Source of the DNA: Gammaproteobacteria bacterium
GTDB lineage: Bacteria > Pseudomonadota > Gammaproteobacteria > Pseudomonadales > Azotimanducaceae_A
Length of the DNA: 5,345 nt
Assembly: GCA_026713405.1 (NCBI GenBank)
Contig: JAPOON010000157.1
Coordinates: 1-5,345, forward strand
Direction of reading: 5' to 3'
The notes beneath the pieces are model-generated. The model saw only the letters and a list, made by a program, of their open reading frames with translations, did not search any database and was not told the origin of the DNA. The number at the start of each line of letters is the position of its first letter. Position 1 is the first letter of the stretch. This document shows positions 1 to 5,345 of the stretch, in pieces. The translations under genes and the position numbers were made by a program.

Positions 1-1
1 C

Positions 2-1639
2 GGCGACGGCGACGTTGCCAACCAGGTTCTGGGTATCGTCGCGGCGGTAACGGGTCGCTATGCCTTCGTCACCTACGCGCGCTATTCCGTGCGCAGCGCG
101 GGGATGCGCGTCGCTTTCGACCTGCGCGGGTCGCTGTACGATGCCCTGCAACGGCAAGGCTCCGGGTTCTTCTCCACCCACACCATCGGCGACATGATGA
201 CCCGGGCCGTGGCGGACATAAGCCTGGTGCAGCGCCTCATTTCCATGGGCAGCATCCTGCTCATCATCCTGGTCTACGCCTCTCTCGTCGGTTTCGGCTT
301 CATGCTCTACTACTCGCCGTTCCTCACCCTGCTGCTACTGCCGCCCCTGCCCTTCGTCTACTACTACGCCAAGCACGCCTCGCGGCAGATGGGGGTGGCG
401 TCCAAGGACATGCAGGACCGCCTTTCGGACCTCGGCGCACAGGTGCAGGAGAACCTGTCCGGCATCCGCACCATCCAGGCCATGGCCCAGGAAGACAACG
501 AGATCGAGCGCTTCGCCCGGACCAGCCAGTCCTATGCGGACGCCTTCTACCGCCAGGCCAGGATCAACTCCCTGATGATGGCCTGGATGCCGAGCCTGGC
601 GGCGTTCTGCTCCATCACGATCATCGGGTTCGGCGGGTACCAGGTATTGAACGGCGACCTGTCTCCGGGCGCGCTGGTGGCCTTCCTGATGTACGTGAAC
701 ATGGTGGTGCAACCGTTCCGCGTCGCCGGCTTCATGGTCAACCTGTTTCAGCGCGCGGCGGTGGCCAGCGACCGCCTGTTCGAAGTGCTGAACCTGGACC
801 CGGAAATAGAGGACCGGCCAGCAGCGGACGCACCGCCGGCAATCCGGGGCGCGCTCGAGATCAGGAACCTGAGTTTTCGTTACGGCGACGGGCTGCCCCG
901 GGTACTCGACCGCATCAGCCTGTCTGTCGGCCGCGGCGAATCCATCGCCGTCATGGGGCGGGTGGGCGCCGGCAAGACGACGCTGTTGCGTCAGTTCGTG
1001 CGCCTGCTCGATCCCCCGCCGGGCCGGGTCTTCGTGGATGGGCAGGACATCCGCAACTATCCCCTCAGGCAACTGCGCGCCCAGACCGTGCTGGTGCCCC
1101 AGGTGACATTCCTGTTCAGCGAGACACTGCGCGACAACCTCACCTACGACGACCCCGGCCGGGACATCGACTCGATCTGGGCAGCCGCGGAAGCCGCGGG
1201 CCTGAAGGAAACCATCGAGGGATTTCCGGAAAGCATGGACACCATGGTCGGCGAGCGCGGCGTCACCCTGTCCGGCGGCCAGGCCCAGCGCGCCACCCTG
1301 GCACGCGGGCTGATACGCGATGCGCCGGTGCTGCTGCTCGACGACTGTTTCTCCAGCGTCGATACCGAAACCGAGGAACGCATTCTCAAGGACCTGCACC
1401 GCCTGCGGCGGGGCAAGACCACCATTGTCGTGTCGCACCGCGTCTCAACGGCCCGGCACTGCGACCGGATCCTGGTGCTCGATGCCGGCCGCATCATTGA
1501 ATCAGGCACCCACGAGGAACTGATCGAGCAGGCCGGGCTCTACGTGGAGTTCGAACGCATCCAGCGGGAAGGCGCCGGCGAAGCGGACTATCGGGGCGCG
1601 TCGCCAGGCCTCTCGCCGGCGAAGGAGGCAGTTCAATGA
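2..1639 (+). CDS. Heterodimeric ABC exporter, first half-transporter (MdlA/YheI-like), 5'-partial
   Basis: Inner-membrane half-transporter expected to pair with the next gene as an ATP-driven exporter of hydrophobic compounds or drugs; the substrate is unknown. The frame is open from base 2, so the true start and TM1 lie off the window; a GTG at 89 falls inside the TM2 region and is not a credible start. Counting visible residues from base 2, membrane segments lie near 5-27, 81-104, 106-124, 192-213 and 221-241. The nucleotide-binding domain follows: Walker A GRVGAGKTT from 319, Q-loop Gln367, signature LSGGQAQR 423-430, Walker B LLLDDC with Asp447, H-loop His479. The catalytic Glu position holds Asp448, as in MdlA and TM287, so its own ATP site should be degenerate while its intact LSGGQ completes the partner's site. 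545 residues are visible; about 580-600 is usual. Family certain; the specific orthologue is not. Confidence 0.95.
   Translation, partial: GDGDVANQVLGIVAAVTGRYAFVTYARYSVRSAGMRVAFDLRGSLYDALQRQGSGFFSTHTIGDMMTRAVADISLVQRLISMGSILLIILVYASLVGFGFMLYYSPFLTLLLLPPLPFVYYYAKHASRQMGVASKDMQDRLSDLGAQVQENLSGIRTIQAMAQEDNEIERFARTSQSYADAFYRQARINSLMMAWMPSLAAFCSITIIGFGGYQVLNGDLSPGALVAFLMYVNMVVQPFRVAGFMVNLFQRAAVASDRLFEVLNLDPEIEDRPAADAPPAIRGALEIRNLSFRYGDGLPRVLDRISLSVGRGESIAVMGRVGAGKTTLLRQFVRLLDPPPGRVFVDGQDIRNYPLRQLRAQTVLVPQVTFLFSETLRDNLTYDDPGRDIDSIWAAAEAAGLKETIEGFPESMDTMVGERGVTLSGGQAQRATLARGLIRDAPVLLLDDCFSSVDTETEERILKDLHRLRRGKTTIVVSHRVSTARHCDRILVLDAGRIIESGTHEELIEQAGLYVEFERIQREGAGEADYRGASPGLSPAKEAVQ
1622..1628 (+). 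promoter_or_regulatory. Strong Shine-Dalgarno before the 27-codon linker frame
   Basis: AAGGAGG lies in the last codons of the first ABC gene, 7 nt before an ATG at 1636 that overlaps that gene's TGA (ATGA). Match and spacing are near ideal. By contrast the second ABC gene, starting at 1723, has only a weak AGGG at 1710-1713, 9 nt before its ATG. The strong site therefore serves the small frame, not the transporter directly. Whether ribosomes use it is inferred. Confidence 0.6.
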
Positions 1640-1719
1640 GCCGGCTACCCGCCCATCTGTCGATTTGCTCACCGAGCCCGGCCGTCACCCCAGCGGCAAC
1701 TTCACAGGCAGGGCAGTAG
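1636..1719 (+). CDS. Possible 27-aa leader peptide between the two ABC genes
   Basis: A short frame starts with ATG overlapping the upstream stop as ATGA, follows an excellent Shine-Dalgarno (1622-1628), and ends at TAG 1717-1719, 3 nt before the ATG of the second ABC gene. It is in the same frame as that gene, so only the TAG and one further codon (ACC) separate the two. The peptide begins MSRLPAHLSICSPSPA and is rich in Ser, Pro and Ala, with no hydrophobic segment or domain that I recognise. It could be a translated coupler that delivers ribosomes to the weakly led second gene, an old N-terminal extension of that gene cut by a nonsense mutation, or a chance frame. The transporter's N-terminus looks complete from 1723, which argues against a required extension. 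Confidence 0.35.
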   Translation: MSRLPAHLSICSPSPAVTPAATSQAGQ

Positions 1720-1722
1720 ACC

Positions 1723-3603
1723 ATGGCCGAAGCAAGCCAGTCACCGCCACGGCGCGACCACTCGCTGTTCGAAGCCGAACTGTCCGGCGCGGTGCTGAAC
1801 ACGCGCCTGCTCCGGCGCCTGTTCCGGTGGATGAAGCCGTACCGGCTGACCTTCGCCGGTAGCGGACTGCTCGTCCTGGCCGCCTCGACCTTCCAGGTGC
1901 TGCTGCCGGTAATCGTCTCGCTGGTGGTGATCGACCACGTCATTCGCGGCGAGGCGGAGCACGCCGCACCGGATTTCGGCATGGTCGACCTGACGGAAGC
2001 CCTGTCCGCCGGGCTGCACCTGCATCCGCTGGCCGCCGCCTGCCTGCTCTACGCCGCCGCCCACCTCTGCTGGGCCGCTGCCGCCCACGCCCACCGGCTC
2101 ACCCTGACCAGTTCCGTCATCAAGGGCCTGCGCGACCTGCGCCTAGACCTGTTCAGCCACCTGGAACGGCGGCCGTCGTCGTTCTACGACAAGGTGGCGG
2201 TGGGCCGGGTCATGACCAGGGTGACCAACGACATCGAGGCCCTCTACGAACTGCTGCGCGGCATCGGCACGCTCATCGGCGAGTTCGTGCCCTTCCTGGT
2301 GGCGCTCACCATCATGCTGACCATAGATGCCGAACTGACGCTGATCCTCCTCTTGACCCTGCCGGTCATGGGCGCGGTCACCTGGTGGTTCCGCCGCACC
2401 ACCCGCGAACTGTTCCGGCTGGTGCGTGCCTCCGTCTCCGCGCTCAACCAGAACATGCAGGAAAACCTGGCGGGCCTGCAGGTGGTGCAACTCTCGGGTC
2501 GCGAGGCGCACAACCTGGAGCGCTACACGGAGATCAACCGCAGGAACCGGCACAACGAACTCCGTTCCGCCCGCTGGGAAACCCTGTACGGCGCGCTGAA
2601 CGACACCATGGCGCACGTCGCCATCGGCATCGTTCTTTACTACGGGGCCGGCGAAGTGATTCAGGATCGCATGTCGCTGGGCAGCGTCATCCTGTTCACC
2701 CGCTTCATCGACATGCTGTTCCACCCCATCGTCGCGCTCGGCGAGCAGACCAACATCCTGTTCCGGGCCATGGCGAGCGGCGAGCGGATATTCCAGGCGC
2801 TGGACTGGGACGAGCATGTGCGCGAACCGGACCAGCCCGCGGCATTGCCGGCACGGCTGCACGGCGAGATCGAGTTCCGGCGGGTCGACTTCGCCTACGA
2901 ACCGGGCGCACCCGTGCTGAACGATGTCTCGTTCACCATCCGCCCTGGCGAAAAGCTGGCCATCGTCGGGCCCACCGGTTCCGGGAAGAGCACCCTGATC
3001 CGCCTGCTGGGCCGCTTCTACGACTTCGACGACGGCAACATTTTCCTTGACGGCACCGACCTCAACCGCATTCGCACCCGCGACCTGCGCCGGCGCATCG
3101 GCGTCGTCCTGCAGGATTTCCACATCTTCTCCGGTTCCATCGCCGACAACATCGCGCTCGGCGACCCGGCCATCTCGCGAGATGAAGTGGAGCGCGCGGC
3201 GCAGCGGGTCAATGCGGACAGTTTCATTACCGCCCTGCCCCAGGGCTACGACACGGAACTGGCCGAGCGCGGCCAGAACCTGTCCCAGGGTCAGCGGCAG
3301 CTTCTGGCATTTGCCCGGGTACTGGCCGCCGACCCCGAAATTCTCGTGCTCGACGAGGCCACCGCTTCGGTCGATACGGAAACCGAACTGCTGATCCAGG
3401 ACGCGCTCGCCAAGCTGACCGTGGGGCGGACGTCGATCCTGATCGCCCATCGCCTGCAGACCATCCAGCACGCCGACCGCATCCTGGTGATGAACGCGGG
3501 GCAGGTCGAAGAACTCGGCACGCACGACGAGTTGCTGGCGAACGTCGGGTTGTATTCCCGGTTGCACGCACTGCAGTTCCAGGACACGGCCGGCACCGGC
3601 TGA
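1723..3603 (+). CDS. Heterodimeric ABC exporter, second half-transporter (MdlB/YheH/TM288-like)
   Basis: Complete 626-residue partner of the preceding gene; together they should form an inner-membrane multidrug-type exporter. Membrane segments lie near residues 43-70, 102-122, 180-200, 204-222, 288-309 and 318-338. The TM1-TM2 periplasmic loop (about 71-101) is rather long, as in YheH/BmrD-type subunits, which partly explains a length above the roughly 590 of E. coli MdlB. Nucleotide-binding domain: Walker A GPTGSGKST 416-424, Q-loop Gln464, signature LSQGQRQ from 520, Walker B ILVLDEA with Asp544 and catalytic Glu545, H-loop His576. Gln replaces the first Gly of LSGGQ, as in TM288. This places the defective signature opposite the Asp-bearing Walker B of the partner, giving one degenerate and one active ATP site. 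Start: ATG at 1723 gives the usual acidic/basic N-terminus before TM1; its Shine-Dalgarno is weak (AGGG), so coupling from upstream is plausible. Substrate unknown. Confidence 0.95.
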   Translation: MAEASQSPPRRDHSLFEAELSGAVLNTRLLRRLFRWMKPYRLTFAGSGLLVLAASTFQVLLPVIVSLVVIDHVIRGEAEHAAPDFGMVDLTEALSAGLHLHPLAAACLLYAAAHLCWAAAAHAHRLTLTSSVIKGLRDLRLDLFSHLERRPSSFYDKVAVGRVMTRVTNDIEALYELLRGIGTLIGEFVPFLVALTIMLTIDAELTLILLLTLPVMGAVTWWFRRTTRELFRLVRASVSALNQNMQENLAGLQVVQLSGREAHNLERYTEINRRNRHNELRSARWETLYGALNDTMAHVAIGIVLYYGAGEVIQDRMSLGSVILFTRFIDMLFHPIVALGEQTNILFRAMASGERIFQALDWDEHVREPDQPAALPARLHGEIEFRRVDFAYEPGAPVLNDVSFTIRPGEKLAIVGPTGSGKSTLIRLLGRFYDFDDGNIFLDGTDLNRIRTRDLRRRIGVVLQDFHIFSGSIADNIALGDPAISRDEVERAAQRVNADSFITALPQGYDTELAERGQNLSQGQRQLLAFARVLAADPEILVLDEATASVDTETELLIQDALAKLTVGRTSILIAHRLQTIQHADRILVMNAGQVEELGTHDELLANVGLYSRLHALQFQDTAGTG

Positions 3604-3654
3604 GGTGCTGGCAGGCTTTCATGAGACAAGTCTCCCACGTCGGGCAGCGAGCTG

Positions 3655-3830
3655 GCGTGCGGGGTTTCGTCGCCGCGGAGGCGGTCGGCCTTGGACAGAA
3701 TGCGGTTAGCCTTGCTGCAAGGTACGCCGGCGAGCGCGTCGTGTTCGGCCGTCCCATCGGGCAGAACCAGGGCATTCAGCACCCGCTGGCGGAGCGCTGG
3801 GCGTACCTCGAATCGGCCCACTGGCTCCGC
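3655..3830 (+). pseudogene. Acyl-CoA dehydrogenase internal fragment (gene relic)
   Basis: Within an open frame running 3621-3875, the residues encoded from about 3660 to 3824 read as the C-terminal-domain region of an acyl-CoA dehydrogenase: FVAAEAVGLGQ, then RYAGERVVFGRPIGQNQ and IQHPLAERWAYLE. The run of Tyr-Ala-x-Glu-Arg-x-x-Phe-Gly-Arg-Pro-Ile followed by Gln is characteristic of that FAD enzyme family. A full enzyme has about 380 residues; here only about 55 remain. The entire N-terminal and middle domains, including the usual catalytic part, are absent upstream, where the exporter gene ends at 3603. The expected Ala-rich helix after WAYLE is replaced by unrelated sequence running into the 3' end of the transporter on the other strand. 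The fragment cannot be active. Boundaries are approximate. It lies only about 50 bp after the exporter gene on the same strand, so it may still be transcribed by read-through. Confidence 0.75.
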
Positions 3831-3869
3831 TTGGAAGATATCAGTCGAACAACTTTTTCGAGCTTCCAA
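3831..3869. repeat. Imperfect nested inverted repeat at the MFS gene 3' end
   Basis: Outer arms TTGGAAG (3831-3837) and CTTCCAA (3863-3869) enclose inner arms TCGAA (3845-3849) and TTCGA (3857-3861) with a 7-nt loop. The structure spans the MFS stop codon (3841-3843) and sits where acyl-CoA dehydrogenase similarity ends. Neither strand shows a T-tract after the stem, so it is not a standard intrinsic terminator, although it could slow polymerases between the convergent genes. The arms are unevenly spaced (7 nt and 1 nt between inner and outer arms), and chance is possible. Confidence 0.3.
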
Positions 3870-5121
3870 AAGTGAGATAAATCAACAGCCCGACAACGTT
3901 GATCACCGCGGCTGTCTGAAACACGAGTGTCCAGGATGACGTCGCGGCAAGGATCAACCCGCTCACGTATACGCCGATCACGCCTGGCAGCGTACCCGCG
4001 GTATTCGACAAGCCCATGATGACACCGGCACCTTTCGGCGCAATATCAAGATGATTGACACCAAATCCGCCAGCACTGGCTCCGCCCAGAAAATTGCCGA
4101 GTGACATCAGAAAAATCGCCAGAGGAATGCTTTCGACATAGCCGAGAACGGCAAGGACCAGCGCAAGGCCGCCGAAGCCGATTGTTTGCATGACCTTGCG
4201 CACCCGTGTGACATCGATCCCCCGCCGTATGGCATGGTCAGCAGCCCAGCCGCCGAGATTCAAAGCCACGAAAGAGGCCAGCATGGGGATCATCGTGTAT
4301 ACGCCTACCGAGGCGAAGTCCACACCAAGCCCCTTGTTGATGTAGGTGGGCGTCCACACGAGCAGGACATAGCCGGCCCAGTTGGCACAGAAATGGCAAA
4401 TCACGATTGCCCAGACCGGGGCTGCACGCAATAGCAGCGACATCGAGGCCGGCGCATCGGTCGAATCACCCGGTTCGCCGCCAATCTCTGACAGTTCCGT
4501 GGCAGAAACCCGGTGGTGCTGTTCCGGACCGGAGGTTGACATCTTCTGCCAGAATATCCACCAGACAAATCCGATCAAACCAAATGCATAGAAGGCAACT
4601 TCCCACCCGAAACGTCCAACAATCCAGGGCGTTGCCAGCAGGGCAAATACACTCCCCAGCGGGGCCATCGAGAACAGGATGCCAATACTGCGAGAGCGCT
4701 CCCGAAGGGGTATCCAACGCCCGAACAGGGCGTAGATGGACGGGAAGGTCACACCTTCGCCCATGCCCATCAGGATTCGCGCCGCGATCAGTGCAACCAT
4801 GCCGCCAGCTGCCGCAATCGGCGTGACCAGGGTGAAGAGGGACCAGAATATGACGCCGCAGCCCAGCACAACCTTGCCGCCGAATCTCTCGGCAAGCCAG
4901 CCGCCCAGGATCTGTGTCAGCAGATAGCCGACGAAAAAGGAAGACAGTATTCGGCCCTGTTCTTCGGCGTTCCAGCCAAAGTCCGCTGCCATTGGAATAA
5001 TCGCGATCGAGATGATGACCCGATCCATGTAGCAGACGAAGACAGCCGCCGCGGCGAGCACAATTACCGAGTACCGCACTGGCCATCTGCGTGCGGCCGC
5101 CTCAGGCGCGGCTGTTGTCAC
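3841..5121 (-). CDS. MFS transporter, anion:cation symporter family, SLC17/PHT4-like
   Basis: Twelve-helix inner-membrane carrier, probably a proton- or cation-coupled importer of an organic anion; the substrate cannot be read from sequence. Numbering from the upstream ATG at 5166: TM1 about 31-47 ends in YMDR (Asp48, Arg49); loop motif GWLAERFGGK 89-98; R130 and GEGV with Glu137 in TM4; a hydrophilic central loop about 208-245; HFCANWAGYVLLVWTPTY 258-275; and NHLDIAP 371-377 followed by GLSNTAGTLPG. The last two motifs are hallmarks of the SLC17/PHT4 branch. Asp48, Arg49, Arg130 and Glu137 match in spacing the coupling and substrate residues described for E. coli DgoT. I chose GTG 5121 (426 aa), which gives a typical VTTAAPEAAARRW N-terminus. 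ATG 5166 adds 15 codons that overlap another gene's frame; GTG 5079 is also possible. No start has a strong Shine-Dalgarno. The upstream frame ends 10 nt before the chosen start, suggesting cotranscription. Confidence 0.88.
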   Translation of the reverse strand: MTTAAPEAAARRWPVRYSVIVLAAAAVFVCYMDRVIISIAIIPMAADFGWNAEEQGRILSSFFVGYLLTQILGGWLAERFGGKVVLGCGVIFWSLFTLVTPIAAAGGMVALIAARILMGMGEGVTFPSIYALFGRWIPLRERSRSIGILFSMAPLGSVFALLATPWIVGRFGWEVAFYAFGLIGFVWWIFWQKMSTSGPEQHHRVSATELSEIGGEPGDSTDAPASMSLLLRAAPVWAIVICHFCANWAGYVLLVWTPTYINKGLGVDFASVGVYTMIPMLASFVALNLGGWAADHAIRRGIDVTRVRKVMQTIGFGGLALVLAVLGYVESIPLAIFLMSLGNFLGGASAGGFGVNHLDIAPKGAGVIMGLSNTAGTLPGVIGVYVSGLILAATSSWTLVFQTAAVINVVGLLIYLTFGSSKKLFD

Positions 5122-5131
5122 CTCAGGGTTC

Positions 5132-5345
5132 TTATGTGAGAAATCCAGCCAACACCGGCGCGTCATCGATCATGAACTCGGGTAAGTTGCCGGCCAGAAT
5201 TGCGAACCCTGGGCGGTCGTATAGCTCATCCCAAAAGGCGATGCGTTCTTCCTGGGTCAGGTTCCAGAATCCGCGTAGATCGGGCAGGTGTTCGAAACCG
5301 CTGGCGCTCGCTGCGCAATTGGCGAATATCTCGTCGTAGCGGCAA
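5132..5345 (-). pseudogene. Baeyer-Villiger/flavin monooxygenase-like fragment, probably 3'-truncated
   Basis: A minus-strand frame enters from the right edge and stops at TAA (5134-5132) after 70 visible codons. It contains RYDEIFANC, LTQEERIAFWDELYDRPGF and AILAGNLPEFMIDDA. This layout resembles the middle part of Baeyer-Villiger-type monooxygenases (cyclohexanone monooxygenase relatives), where an SxEER segment is followed by a Trp/Leu-Tyr-rich helix, a Gly-Phe turn and a (L/M)xxxxN region. In those roughly 540-residue enzymes this stretch lies near the centre, so some 200 or more C-terminal residues would be missing. The enzyme would insert oxygen beside a ketone using FAD and NADPH. The identification is from memory of the family and moderate; if instead this is the natural C-terminus of another protein, it is simply the intact upstream gene of an operon with the MFS carrier 10 nt downstream. 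Confidence 0.5.

Noticed and set aside
335..1438. Long minus-strand open frame opposite the first ABC gene
   Set aside because: It is a high-GC antisense shadow; its translation is rich in His, Gln, Val and Arg without recognisable motifs, while the plus strand encodes a full set of ABC motifs.
3171..3184. Perfect 14-bp palindrome CATCTCGCGAGATG
   Set aside because: It lies inside the nucleotide-binding domain of the second ABC gene. One such palindrome is roughly expected by chance in a few windows of this size, and there is no second copy or promoter context.
2143..3567. 474-codon minus-strand open frame opposite the second ABC gene
   Set aside because: Same reason: low-complexity antisense composition with no domain, mirroring a clearly conserved ABC gene.
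1723..3603. MsbA-type lipid A flippase identity for the ABC gene
   Set aside because: MsbA is a homodimer with two consensus ATP sites; the LSQGQ signature and the adjacent Asp-bearing partner indicate a heterodimeric exporter.
3624..3635. Short palindrome GAGAC-AA-GTCTC after the second ABC gene as a terminator
   Set aside because: The 2-nt loop is too small for a stable hairpin, the stem is only 5 bp and no T-tract follows.
3227..3869. Minus-strand open frames spanning the ABC end and the acyl-CoA dehydrogenase relic
   Set aside because: Arg/Ser/Pro-rich shadow translations with no family resemblance; the plus strand explains the region better.
3841..5166. Insertion-sequence or transposon carrying the MFS gene
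   Set aside because: No transposase frame, no matching terminal inverted repeats and no target-site duplication were visible at the two edges.

Overview
The window carries two divergent blocks that meet tail to tail near position 3840. Its high GC, dense coding and gene families fit a proteobacterium, probably a gammaproteobacterium with aerobic catabolic capacity. That placement is inference from gene style only; no rRNA or other taxonomic marker is present.

Left block (2-3603, + strand): two consecutive ABC-exporter half-transporters, each with a transmembrane domain followed by a nucleotide-binding domain. The first enters from the left edge and lacks its N-terminus; the second is complete. 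Their ATPase motifs are complementary. The first has Asp in place of the catalytic Glu but an intact LSGGQ; the second has the catalytic Glu but an altered LSQGQ. This is the pattern of heterodimeric exporters with one degenerate and one consensus ATP site (MdlA/MdlB, TM287/288, BmrC/BmrD). The two genes are separated by 83 bp that hold a 27-codon open frame with a near-perfect ribosome binding site. That frame begins inside the stop codon of gene 1 and stops 3 nt before the start of gene 2.

Middle (3604-3840): about 55 codons that read clearly as an internal piece of an acyl-CoA dehydrogenase, with both ends missing. This is a gene relic. It ends at an imperfect inverted repeat that spans the 3' end of the next gene.

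Right block (3841-5345, - strand): a complete major facilitator transporter with strong SLC17/PHT4-like (anion:cation symporter) hallmarks. Immediately upstream of it is the 3' end of an open frame that resembles the middle of a flavin-dependent Baeyer-Villiger-type monooxygenase and stops well short of that family's normal C-terminus. The transporter is thus flanked by fragments of two catabolic enzyme genes, and its DNA is visibly less GC-rich than the ABC genes. Together this suggests a rearranged or imported catabolic segment placed beside a conserved exporter operon.

No tRNA, rRNA, CRISPR array, transposase gene or convincing intrinsic terminator was seen. I found no strong evidence of a wholly new system. 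The most unusual points are the small frame between the two ABC genes and the two gene remnants around the MFS transporter.
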